Assembly: GCA_949358305.1 (NCBI GenBank)
Contig: OX442318.1
Span: forward strand, 4,884,501 to 4,948,500
From: Strigamia acuminata
Taxonomy: Eukaryota > Arthropoda > Chilopoda > Geophilomorpha > Linotaeniidae
DNA: 64,000 nt
Direction of reading: 5' to 3'
Below are positions 8,894 to 19,149 of this stretch, piece after piece (position 1 is the stretch's first letter; the number at the start of each line of letters is the position of its first letter). A model generated the notes under the pieces. That model ran no database searches. It had not been told where the DNA came from and was given only the letters and a program-made list of their open reading frames with translations. A program made the translations under genes and the position numbers.

Positions 8894-9956
8894 ATGAATT
8901 TCCTCCATGCATCTAAGTGGCTAACTATATCTATGACCTGTTTAGTCTGGTTGATTATTGTGCTGCTAACTAACATATTTGACCGCAGCAGTATTCTGAC
9001 ACACAAACCACAGGCAATCAACATCCCTTTGAGTCCAAAATCAATTGAAGCAAACATCAACTTGAACCAGATTAGTTACATCACCAATACTCCATCGATA
9101 TGCACAAAATCCCCTTCATTGCTATTGGTTGCCGTGGTAATTTCCTCGCCAGAGAATTCTCAAAAAAGACAAAGCATAAGAAACACTTGGTCAAAACCGT
9201 TATCACTATCCACCAAAACTACGGTAGTGTTCTTTACCGGACGCTCCAAAGATGATCCCATCAATAAAGATGTGTTATCGGAAGCGGCTGAAACCCGGGA
9301 TATGGTGATAGTCAATTTTGATGAAAGTTACAGAAACTTAAGTTTGAAAACACTTCTCATGTTGAGATGGGTCAAGGATTATTGTCCTAATGCAAAGTTT
9401 ATACTAAAATCCGATGATGATATGTTTATAAATATCTATAACCTAATGTTTTTCATCAAGAGCAGAGGACCAAATGATTCAGCAATTTATGGAAAACTTC
9501 ATACCGATTGGCGACCTAATAGAAATAAAGATTCTAAATTGATGGCCACAGAAGAGGAATATGCAAAACCTACATATCCGGATTATATCACCGGCGGATC
9601 GTATGTATTCGGAACCAAGCGGATTTCTCAGTTGTTGTCTGTGTGTGTTAGGCTTCCATATCTGTTTATAGAAGGTAAAAAATCAAGTAGGTCAGTGTTA
9701 ACAAATCTTACTAATGGTTAATACTTTGAACACAGATGTGTTTGTGACAGGAATATGTGCAGAAGAAAGTCAAATTTCTAAGAAACATCATTCAGGATTT
9801 AACAATTTGTCAATTCCTCCAGGAGGTGACTGTGGACTTCTGCAAGTTATAAGTATTCATGGTATTACAGGAAGGTTGCTGGAAGTTCTGTGGGGAAAAG
9901 CATCAAATTTCAGATTGTACAAATCATGTAATATTAAAATAGCAAAGTTTGATTAA
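8894..9956 (+). CDS. GT-1: beta-1,3-galactosyltransferase-like protein (GT31)
   Basis: Exons 8894..9674 and 9736..9956 (61-bp GT..AG intron) encode 333 residues. A short cytosolic tail is followed by one signal-anchor helix (about residues 9-29), a Ser/Thr/Pro-containing stem, and a GT31 domain. That domain shows R-x-x-I-R-x-T-W (92-99), FFTGRS, DESYRNLS (about 143-150), the DDD metal/UDP-sugar box (174-176), YPDYITGGSY (about 228) and EDVFVTG (from 260). The E-D pair is made only after splicing. The family transfers galactose or GlcNAc in beta-1,3 linkage to glycans in the Golgi lumen; the acceptor cannot be told from sequence. The start was chosen by alignment with the other copies, all starting M-N-F. 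AATAAA at 9977 follows the stop by about 20 bases. Nearest relatives in the window are GT-3 and GT-8. Confidence 0.88.
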
Positions 9957-10039
9957 GAAACTAGATTCATTTCTGCAATAAAAATATAATATTTACACAA
10001 CAAGGAATTACACCTTTCCCCCTTTGCAAATAATTTAAT

Positions 10040-10228
10040 TCAAATATTCCACATGATCAATAAAGATGTGTTTCTCGAACTACTTCTCCTAGTGGTAGTA
10101 ATACAGACTGGAGTTAGGAGTAACGAGGCTCGGCCAATGGGAGAAGGGGCACCTTTTGAGTCCAACAAGAGTACAGTCAAGCTACCATCTTGACTGTGGT
10201 TCATTTTGGGTAATAAAAATAGGGTCAC
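10040..10228. repeat. Fragment of a small repeat related to the GT-14 intron element
   Basis: The stretch around 10068-10200 contains, in reverse orientation, blocks found in the inverted-repeat element at 58834..59253: an ACTACTTCTCCTAGT-like block, a CAGACTGGAGTTA-like block, a CCAATGGGAG block and an AAGGTGCC-like block. It is a diverged partial copy of that element. The minus-strand ORF across it is not a gene. Confidence 0.45.
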
Positions 10229-10273
10229 ATTTATTGGCCCAACAATTTCTCTGAGACTTACTAGTATGTCAGA

Positions 10274-10675
10274 TTGTCAGAAGCGTACAATTGGAAACGT
10301 TCAAAACCAGAAATAATCTCTCGTGAAACAGGTGAATTGAAGTCATACTTCATTGTCCCAAAAGGGCAACCGACATCGAAGGCTAATGACATAAACCTGT
10401 ATTTGCGGCAGACGGAAACCCAGAATTGGAGGCGTTTTGATACATACATTAAGACGAAGAAAAGATTCTGGTTAGTTCAATTTAGCAACCAGAAGTGGGA
10501 TGAGGAAACTTGTTCTTGTCCGATTTTTTTTAAACAATACACATGCAAACATATCGTTGGTATTGCTATCATAGAGAAGTACCTAAGTGTTCCAAGTGAA
10601 GCCAAGAACGTTCCTTTGGGTGAGAAACGTAAGCGAGGAAGACCATCGAAAGCCAAGAAGGCCTTCATTACATAA
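10274..10675 (+). pseudogene. C-terminal remnant of a MULE-type transposase (SWIM zinc finger and AT-hook)
   Basis: A 133-codon ORF carries a SWIM zinc finger, CSCPIFFKQYTCKH (C-x-C-x(n)-C-x-H), near residues 80-95, followed by GEKRKRGRPSK, an AT-hook with the R-G-R-P core. SWIM fingers close the C-terminus of Mutator-like (MULE) transposases. The catalytic D-D-E part is absent upstream, so this is a truncated remnant rather than an active transposase. A second SWIM fragment of the same kind (very similar HIVGIAII context) lies on the minus strand at 33497..33697. Confidence 0.6.
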
Positions 10676-11070
10676 TAGTATAAATAGTGCATGTAACAAG
10701 TTTTTTTAGTGGAAAAGCCAGTTCGGTTTAAATAAATCTTTTTAGTAGAAAAATTAATTTTTTTGGGTTTAGTTAAAATAATGGGACAAAAAAATTAGTG
10801 GGAGCTTTTTTTTTTTTTAGTGGAAATCCAAGGAAAATTAGTGGGGTTTAAATTTATCCCCATAAAAATAAATTAAGTTATAAATCAAATGAAATCAAAT
10901 CACTATTCACTGTATTTAACTACCAGCTGGACTTTAATACTATCCCAACCACTTATCTATACTGCTGTAATGACGATGCAGAAAATAATTATTTGATCAT
11001 TTAGTAATTAATTAAATTGTATTCAACTCTGGCGAGCTTTCATTGAGATTCAGCTTCAGTTTGATTAACA

Positions 11071-12115
11071 ATGAATTTCATAAATGCAGCAAAGTGGCTA
11101 ACTATATCTATAACTTGTTTAGTCTGTTTGATTATAGTTTGGGAAACAGGCATTGATTACAGCAGTGAGATTCACTTTGTTCCATTGAGTCCAACTTCAG
11201 TTGAAGCACACTTCAACTTCAGCCACACTGGTTACATCGCCAATATACCATTGATATGTGCAAAATCTCCTTCATTGCAAATGGTTGTTGTGGTCATTTC
11301 CTCACCAGAGCATTTTCAAAATAGACAAGACTTAAGAGACACTTGGACCAAGCCGCTATCACTATCCGGCAACACTTCGGTTGTCTTTTTTACCGGCCGG
11401 TCTAACGAAGAAGCGGTCAATGCCGAAGTGTTCTCCGAAGCCGATAGAACCCGGGATATGGTGATTGTTGATTTTGACGAAAGCTACAGAAATTTAAGTT
11501 TGAAAATACTTCTCATGTTGAGATGGGTCAAGGATTATTGTCCCAATGCAAAGTTTCTTCTCAAAGCAGATGATGATGTGTTTGTGAATATCTACAATCT
11601 AATGAAACTGATCAATAAGAAAACAGTGGATAATTCAGCATTCTATGGGCAACTTGGTCACAATCGGCCACCTATAAGAGATGCTAATTCTAAATGGATG
11701 GTCACGATAGAGGAATATGCCAAACCTACATATCCGGATTTTGTCCACGGTGGATCGTATTTATTCGGAACCAAACACATTTCCCAGTTGTTGTCTGTGT
11801 GTGTCAAACTTCCTTATCTGTTTCTAGAAGGTAAAAAATCAAATAGGTCAGTGTCAGCAGATCTTATTAACAGTTAATACTTTTGATACAGATGTGTTTG
11901 TGACAGGAATATGCGCAGAAGAAAGTCAAATTCCCAGGAAACATCATCCAGGATTTTGCAATCCGGTGTTTGCTCCAGGAGGCGAATGTAGAGTTCTGCA
12001 ATTGATAATTGTTCATAAAGTTAATGGAATGATGATGCAATCTCTGTGGGCAAAAGTAGCCGATATGAAGATGAAGGGCATTGAATTTGAATTTAACGCC
12101 TCGGATATGTTTTAG
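11071..12115 (+). CDS. GT-2: beta-1,3-galactosyltransferase-like protein (GT31), altered C-terminus
   Basis: Exons 11071..11830 and 11892..12115 (61-bp intron) encode 327 residues. One anchor helix lies at about residues 9-25. The stem is short because about 13 residues present in GT-1 are missing. The GT31 domain has R-x-x-L-R-D-T-W (85-92), DESYRNLS, a DDDVFVN box (167-169), YPDFVHGGSY and EDVFVTG across the splice. The last ~20 residues differ from all other copies: an insertion of about 90 bases near 12065-12150 replaces the usual LYKSCNIK tail with a different sequence ending in TAG. The original tail sequence is still visible downstream near 12155-12185. The catalytic motifs are intact, so activity is plausible. 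Confidence 0.82.
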
Positions 12116-12189
12116 CGAGTGAAATGGTGGTCAGGTTAGGATAGGGCAAGTATTAAATTTAAGTTTGTACCAATCAGGTGAAATTAAAA

Positions 12190-12933
12190 AACAACAATAA
12201 TATTTTGACTCAAAAACTTGTCTGATAAATGGGCTAATTTTCTGGTATTTGCTCACTGAGTCGACGGTCGACGCATTTAATGTCATCCGTAATGCCTTAT
12301 ACCAGAACGGAACATTTTACCCTTATGCATCCGAGGGTTAAACTGATTTCTATATATCGCCGTGAACCAAAAAAGTTTGGGAACCACTGCAATATACCCT
12401 TGGCATTAGTGCTGTAGTGTGCGAGAATAAGCCGTTAGGCGTTCAGCTTTACGTAGTTAACCTTGGGATTTTCTTGCTGTATTAAAATACTTTAGGGCAG
12501 GGGTTCTTAAACTTTTTAGCATTGCAACCCATGTTTAAGAAAGGCAATCTTTCGCACCCCACTTCATCATCGGTGCATTAAATTTTTCCAAAATGAACAA
12601 CGTACTAAAAACAAAAAAAGGAATTTTTATATAATTTTAAATTTAATTTTATGTAATTACAATAGCTACAAACCTCCATTGTTGGGAGTATTGAGGATTT
12701 TGAAGAATTTGGGGTAGTTTTTGTAGATTTTGCAAGTTTTTTGTCTGGTTTTTATGACGATTTTGTAGCTGTTGCTAGCCTGCAAAGTATTGCAACCAAC
12801 TACAGGCAGTAAGTTGGAATTGGAATTGGCAAAAATTGAAAAAAAAAGCAGAAAGGTAATAGAGCGGATACAGAAACTGGGTTTAAGTGTTCCAACGCTA
12901 CAGAAGATCGACTAACTGTTTGTTTTGCCGCAG
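12190..12933. other. Spacer with hAT-like transposon ends
   Basis: No gene is visible here. Near 12360-12390 the reverse strand reads CAGTGGTTCCCAAACTTTTT, and at 12496 the plus strand reads CAGGGGTTCTTAAACTTTTT. Both match the general form of hAT-superfamily termini. They are close and both weakly preserved, so these are likely remnants of one or two short non-autonomous hAT elements. No transposase is present. Confidence 0.4.
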
Positions 12934-13157
12934 ATGTCTTTGTTACAGGAGTATGTGCAGGAAAAAGTAAAATTCGTCGAGTGCATCGACCTCAGTTCAC
13001 CAATGCGCCGTTTACTGGAAATATTTGCGTAGTTTTTAAACAAATAAGTTTTCATGAAATTTACAGACAAGTAATGCAGAGGTTATGGAAATCAGTGTTG
13101 GATTTGAGTTTATACAAACGTTGTAAAATTAAAAAAGTACCAACGTTTTTTATTTAA
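12934..13157 (+). pseudogene. Orphan GT31 exon 2 with an intact reading frame
   Basis: A pyrimidine-rich acceptor ending CCGCAG at 12933 is followed by a phase-1 exon 2 frame: DVFVTGVCAGKSKI, then a body without internal stops, then LYKRCKIKK, ending in TAA at 13155-13157 (73 codons after the split Asp). No exon 1 lies between GT-2 and this exon, so on its own it cannot encode an enzyme. It has no ATG near its start. It is probably the surviving half of a deleted gene copy, though intactness leaves open alternative splicing from GT-2. Its sequence is among the most diverged exon 2 types in the window. Confidence 0.65.
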
Positions 13158-13540
13158 TCGGAAAAAGATACAAGAAAAGTGTTAGTGTTGAATTTAAATT
13201 TAAAACGAGAAAAAAAGTGCTAGTTTTAAATGACTAATTTAAGTTTGAACACACTTCTCATGTTAAAATAGGTCAAAAAGCATTACAAAAATAACCGAAT
13301 GAATATTTTGTAATGCTGTAAAACCCGTCCACCTAGAGTTAACCTAGTTTGTGTAACAAAATTATTACAGAACCCTTTGCTACTGGATGAAAGTGAAGAC
13401 ATCCAAATCAATGAAATAAACTCAATAAATATATAATTAAATATTACAGAAAATAAATTATAAATCATGTAATCAAAACACAGTAGCTGCATTAAGATAA
13501 AAACAGCTTTCCCTTGGCTTGTCTAGATCTAGCTTAAAAA

Positions 13541-14044
13541 ATGGTCTGCTTTCAGTCATACTGTTTGATTATAGTTTGGAAAGAAGACATATTTGATTAC
13601 AGCAGTGTTCTGACTTACTACAAATCACATGCTATCAGCAGTGAGAATCAGTCTGTTCCATTCAGTCCACCATTAATTGTATTTCCCAGTTGTTGTCTGT
13701 GTGTGTTAGGCTTCCATATCTGTTTGTAGAAAGTAAAAATCAAGAGTTATTATGGCAATGTCAGTACATCTTATTAATGGTTACCTAATACTTTTAACAC
13801 AGATGTGTTTGTGACAGGAATCTGTGCAAAAGAAAGTGGAATTCCGAGGAAACATCATTCAAAATTTATTAACTCATCGCTTCCTCCAGGAGGTGTCTGT
13901 AGATTTCTACAAATTATAAGTATTCATCGTGTTAATAGAATATTGATGCAAGATTTGTGGAAAAAAGTATCAAATTTAATTTTGTACCAAACATATCAAA
14001 TAAAAAAATTAGTATTACCAGAAGAATATAATCAATCACGATAA
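13541..14044 (+). pseudogene. GT31 pseudogene with internal deletion of the catalytic domain
   Basis: The 5' part (about 13556-13680) matches the anchor and stem of GT-5/GT-7 (IVWK, then IFDYSSVL, then NQSVPFSP). It then jumps directly, out of frame, to the end of exon 1 (about 13681-13730), losing about 600 bases that held every catalytic motif. The donor has decayed (GAAAGTAAAA instead of GAAGGTAAAA). Exon 2 (13803..14044) still reads DVFVTGICAKESGIPRKHH and runs past the usual stop, ending EEYNQSR. It is clearly non-functional as a transferase. Confidence 0.75.
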
Positions 14045-14262
14045 CAAGAAAAAAATATTTTAGATGTATAGAATGTCTGGTCGAGCTGCCATTTTGACTT
14101 AAATCCCATCATCACGATAACTTTCGATGACTTTCGCACTAAATTAATTTTTTTGTTCCACTATTTTAGCTAAACTCAAAAAAATAAATTAAGTTATAAA
14201 TTAAATTAAATTAAATAACTATTCACAGAATATAACTACCAGCTTGACTTTAATTCATTCCC

Positions 14263-14271
14263 AACAGCTGT
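14263..14271 (+). promoter_or_regulatory. Shared upstream E-box palindrome of GT-3
   Basis: AACAGCTGT lies about 115 bases before the GT-3 ATG, in the same context (after CATTCCC/CATTCTC) as in the 5' flanks of the other array genes. Regulatory role is inferred. Confidence 0.4.
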
Positions 14272-14383
14272 ATAAACTAACGTATAATGATTGAGAAAAT
14301 AATGATTTAATTATTAAATAATTAATTAATCTATATTCAATTCTGTGAGCCTTCATTCAAACTCAGCTTCAGTTTGATTAACA

Positions 14384-15615
14384 ATGAATTTCCTCCGAGC
14401 ATCTAAGAGGCTAACTATATCTATAACTTGTTTAGTCTGTTTGATTATTGTGCAGCTAACTGACATATTTGACCTCAGCAGTATTCTGACATTCAAACGA
14501 CATGAAACCAACATTCCTTTGGGTTCAAAATCAATTGAAGCAAACATCAACTTGACCCAGATTAGTTACATCGCCAATACACCATTGATATGCACAAAAT
14601 CCCCTTCATTGCAATTGGTTGGCGTGGTAATTTCCTCGCCAGAGAATTTTCATAACGGACAAAGCGTAAGAGACACTTGGGCAAAACCGTTATCACTATA
14701 CGCCAACACTTCGTTTTTTTTTTTTACCGGATGCTCCAAATATGATCTGATCAATATAGATGTATTATCGGAAGCGGCTGAAACCCAGGATATGGTGATA
14801 GTCGATTTTGATGAAAGTTACAGAAACTTAAGCTTGAAAACACTTCTCATGTTGAGATGGGTCAAGGATTATTGTCCCAATGCAAAGTTTATACTGAAAT
14901 CCGATAATGATATGTTCATAAATATCTATAACTTAATGTATTTCATCAATAGCAAAAGACCAAGTGATTCAGCAATTTATGGGAAGCTAGGTCACGGTTG
15001 GCCACCTATAAGAGATAGTTTTTTTAAATGGATGGTCACAAAAGAGGAATATGCCAAACCTACATATCCGGATTTTGTCACCGGTCCATCGTATTTATTC
15101 GGAACCAAACACATTGCTCGGCTGCTGGATGTGTGTTTCTGGCTTCCATATTTGTTCCTAGAAGGTAAAAATCAAATGTTACTATGGTGCTTAAATGTAG
15201 TTTGCAATGCGTAAAATCTACCTCGTAAAACTAGAATTTAGTTTATTGAATAATTCTTGTCGTTTCTTGAGAACCGCTTCGTTTACATGATCAGTTTTGC
15301 AGAAAAGTAATATTCGGATTTTCAGTTTTCTAGATAACTGAGTACATGGTAAACGTCAGCAGATCTTACTAATGGTAATTACTTTTTCACACAGATGTGT
15401 TTGTGACTGGAATATGTGCAGAAGAAATTCAAATTCCTAGGATACTTCATTCAGGATTTAACAATTTGTCAATTCCTCCAGGAGGTGACTGTGGACTTCT
15501 GCAAGTTATAAGTATTCATGGTATTACAGGAAGGTTGCTGGAAGTTCTGTGGGGAAAAGCATCAAATTTCAGATTGTACAAATCATGTAATATTAAAATA
15601 GCAAAGTTTGATTAA
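14384..15615 (+). CDS. GT-3: beta-1,3-galactosyltransferase-like protein (GT31)
   Basis: Exons 14384..15164 and 15395..15615 (230-bp intron) encode 333 residues, collinear with GT-1. An anchor helix is at about residues 9-29. The metal-binding box reads D-N-D instead of D-D-D; the outer two aspartates of the D-x-D signature are kept, so activity is not excluded. A run of ten T (about 14714) encodes four Phe where the other copies read VVFF. In the first strand motif G-C-S replaces G-R-S. The C-terminal half (GKLGHGWPPIR, YPDFVTGPSY, LLDVCFWLPYLFLE) matches GT-5 rather than GT-1, so GT-3 joins a GT-1-like N-terminus to a GT-5-like C-terminus. EDVFVTGICAEEIQIPR is formed after splicing. Confidence 0.82.
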
Positions 15616-16683
15616 GAAACTAGATTCATTTCTGCAATAAAAATGTAATACTAACACAAGAATGAATTAATTTATGATCGATTGTTTGTTTTAAAAAAAA
15701 ATATAAATGAAACTTTGCAGAAACAGCTGATAAATTGATTTTCTAGCTTCACCTACATCTTCTATTATCTTGACTTATCTTGTTTGCCTTTTTGCAAACT
15801 GATTACACGTTATTTAAACACAAAACTACCAATTCAGTTTCCTGTGTTTCATTTTCAGTGTGCATGTGGGCAATACCCATTACTTTCCATGGGTCTTTTC
15901 AATTGGTCAAGATGGGCAAAATTGGTGCTTGCGTGTGTGCTAATGGTTTGTTTTTTTTACTACTTAATCTTCAAGTTCTAATCAAATCAAGAAAATGTGC
16001 ATTTGTTAACAGTGGATTCAGACAACTTCACTGCCAACTTCAGCTTTGATATCCAATCAATTACAGTAAGCCCAACATCAATCCAAGCAACCATTAATTT
16101 TAGCCAAATTGAGTATATCCACAACGAACCATCAATCTGCAGTAATTCCACCCCATCAAAATTAATAGCTGTCATCATTTCGTCACCAGAAAATGAACAA
16201 AAGAGAAATACTCTGAGAGACACTTGGGCCAAGCCCATGTCACACTCCGAGGAAACTTTGCTAATGTTTTTGGTTGAGCAGGCGAAAAGTGATGCAATCA
16301 ACGCTAAAGTAAACTACGAAGCGAATAACAGTAAAGACTAGATAGTTGTGGATTTTGATGAAAGCTATAGAAATTTGAGTCTGAAAACCTTACTAATGTT
16401 GAAGTGGGTTAAGGATTACTGTCCGAATGCAAAGTTCGTACTCAAAGCCGATGATGATATGTAAGATATTTTAGTTAATGCATTTCATCAATTCTAAAAA
16501 TCCAAATTCTACATTTCTTTGTGGAAGAGTGGGAAAGAATTTTAAACCAGTGAGAAGTAATAGTTCCAAATGGATGGTCTCAACCGATGAATTCGTAAAA
16601 AGCCGATATCCGGATTATCTTCTCGGCTCTGCGTACTTATTCGGCACCAAACACATAGCTGTGTTTCTGGATGCGTGTGTTAA

Positions 16684-18100
16684 AGGTCATGGAAAGAGAA
16701 ATGAAAAATTTCTCTAATAGCTTTGAAATAACCTTAAAAAAGGTTACGTACCCATTTTAAATGAATAACTTACAAAATAATAAAGAATTTGTTGTTTTAG
16801 ATGATCAAATCTTGTTATCACCATTTCAAAAAAGGAACCATTTTGTGCAATGCATTGTGGGATTGCTACGTCATCGGCGACAAACAACAACACCACGCAC
16901 ACATTCGAAGTAGTGTTACCAGCCAATTTTAGGCCAAAAAACATTGATTTTAGAAGTTTCGACCCCCGGGAAATTTTAAAAAATAACTGGTAACAGCATA
17001 TTTTGACAAAAAAACATGGCTGTTAGAGGTTTCAACCTCCGAAAATTTTTTGGTGTAAAACAGTACCGATCGATTTTTACACCTGCCGCATTTGCGCGAT
17101 CGAATACAGCCAAACACCCGCCGTATTTGTGCGATCGAAAGCGGCGAGTGTTTGGCTGCTTTCGATCGCGCAAATGCGGCGGGTGTTTGGCTGCATTTGC
17201 GCGATTGAATGCGGCCAAACACCCGCCGCATTCGATCGCACAAATGCGGGCGGTGTTTAGTCGATTCTCAGGTCTTAAATAAATTTATTTTAAATAATAA
17301 TTTAAATAGATAATCAAAAACTTGAATATATAGAATATATATAGAATCGGTTTTTAACTCCTTCAAAGTTAAAAACCGATTCTGTAATCAAGTTTTGGAA
17401 ATCGGATTTTGGTAATTTGGAATTGAATGCGCCTAATTTATTTTGATTTAACATGGTTTTTATGAAGATTTTTAAAAAGTACACAACAGCTGCATTTAAA
17501 AATCGTTTAACATCAACACAACACCATCACCCATTCCAAACCGCTAAGGTTTTTACTGCCAACCCATCACCGCCAAAATAATACACTAAATCCTAAAACT
17601 ATCAATTTTTTTTTGTTATTTGCTGTTCTTTGCAATTTTTTTTTGGTAATTTTTGATGATTTTCTGTTATCTTTGGTAATTTTTTGTTGTTATTTGGTGT
17701 TACTTTTGGTTATTTTGGTAATTTTTGGTTATTTTGGTAATTTTTGGCTATTTTTATTTTTTTAAATTTTTTTAAAATTTTTGTTTGCTGGTATTTTTGG
17801 TTATTTGCTGTGATTTTCTATTTTTCTGGTAATTTTCACTAAAAAACATGCTGAAATCGCGAATCGGTGCTGGAAATCCCATGCTTGTTTGTCGTCGATG
17901 ACGTAAAAATAATGCCACCTAGTGGCGGTATGTATAAACTTTGGAAAATCGTAATGGCGGAACAATTACTGCTCGGTTCGAATTTAAACAGCAGTTTTAA
18001 ACAATACCACGTAAGTTTGTCAACTAAAGTGGGTACATAACCCTTTTTTAGGCTATTTCAAACACTTGGGAGAAATTTTTCATTTCTCTTCCCATGACCT
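16684..18100. mobile_element. Non-autonomous DNA transposon with ~72-bp inverted termini and TTAA target duplication
   Basis: The left end starts AGGTCATGG and the right end finishes CCATGACCT. The two ends are imperfect inverted repeats for about 72 bp (16684-16755 against 18029-18100). TTAA flanks both sides (16680-16683 and 18101-18104), while the paralogous GT-4 site near 22223 has a single TTAA. TTAA duplication is the hallmark of piggyBac-type insertion, although piggyBac ends usually begin CC(C/Y). No transposase frame is present. The interior contains GC-rich nested palindromes (17086-17262), a 17-bp perfect hairpin (17343-17383) and T-rich low-complexity sequence (17600-17830). Confidence 0.8.
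17343..17383. repeat. Perfect 17-bp hairpin inside the TTAA element
   Basis: AGAATCGGTTTTTAACT (17343-17359) is followed after a 7-base loop by its exact reverse complement (17367-17383). It lies within the non-autonomous transposon and is not associated with a gene end. Confidence 0.8.
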
Positions 18101-19149
18101 TTAAGCTTCCATAATTGTACCTGGAAGGTGAAAATCAAATGTTACTATAGCAATGTCAGTTCATCTTATTAAGCTCACTTAACGTCTCCCAAAACCAACA
18201 AGCATTGCAATTCGTTATAAAACAAAGGATTATATTCTTTTTGTTTATAATTGGTGCCATTTTTAGTAAGGGGTACGAAATATTATGGTCAGTATGGCAC
18301 TTTTACGCATGCACAGATGTTTACATGTAGTTTGCAATGCACAAAATGCCCAAAATCTACCTCGTAGAACTAGAATTTAGTTTACCGAATAAGTGTCGTC
18401 TTTTCTGGTGAACTTGTTCGTTTACATGATCAGTTTTACAGAAAAGTAATATTCAGATTTTCAGTTTTCTAGATAACTGAGTACATGTAACCGTGGTAAA
18501 TGTCAGCAGATCTTACTAATGGTAATTACTTTTCACACAGATGTGTTTGTGACAGGAATATGTGCAGAAGAAAGTCAAATTCCTAGGATACTTCATTTAG
18601 AATTTGTCAATTTGTCAATTCCTCCAGGAGGTGACTGTGGACTTCTGCAAAATTATAAGTGTACAAGAAATTTGTTGGAATATCTGTGGGGAAAATCATC
18701 AAATTTCAGATTGTACAAATCATGTAATATTAAAATAGCAAAGTTTGATTAAGAAACAAGTTTCATTTCTGCAATAAAAACGTAATATTTACACGAGGAG
18801 GGATTACCCCTTTTCCCCCTTTGCAAATAATTTAATTCAAATATTCCACATGAAATGCCAAATCGTTTATACAATGCCATAAAAAACTGCCTTTTTAATC
18901 TACTAATTACTAAGAATGAATTAACTTATGATCGATTGTTTGTTTTAAAAAATATAAATAAAACTTTGCAGACACAGCTGATCAATTGATTTTCTAGCTT
19001 CACCTGTATCTTCTATTATCTTGACTTATCTTGTTTGCCTTCTTGCAAACTGATTACACGTTATTTAAACACAAAACCACCTATTCAGTTTCCTGTGTTT
19101 CATTTTCAGTGTGCATGTGGGCAATACCCATTACTTTCCAAGAGTCAAG

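Larger units (their letters stand above)
15889..18752 (+). pseudogene. GT31 pseudogene split by a TTAA-flanked transposon
   Basis: Exon 1 starts at ATG 15889 with the MGLFNWSRW anchor also found in GT-4. It has a nonsense codon in the stem (TAA near 15978), a second at about 16339 (TAG after NSKD), and a frame break just after the DDDM box (near 16460). A 1,417-bp element (16684..18100) then interrupts the frame at a TTAA in the cysteine-valine-lysine (CVK) codons. The end of exon 1 resumes at 18101 and exon 2 lies at 18541..18752, with a small internal deletion around 18650-18665. Exon 2 belongs to the GT-5 type (IPRILH, GGDCGLLQ), not the GT-4 type, so this copy was already chimeric. It preserves a divergent segment (GRVGKNFKPVRS, YPDYLLGSAY) that GT-4 has lost. 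Confidence 0.8.

Noticed and set aside
17016-17282. 88-codon ORF (and two minus-strand ORFs of 80-97 codons) over the GC-rich palindromes
   Set aside because: Repeated motifs in both orientations keep several frames open at once; there is no protein-like conservation.
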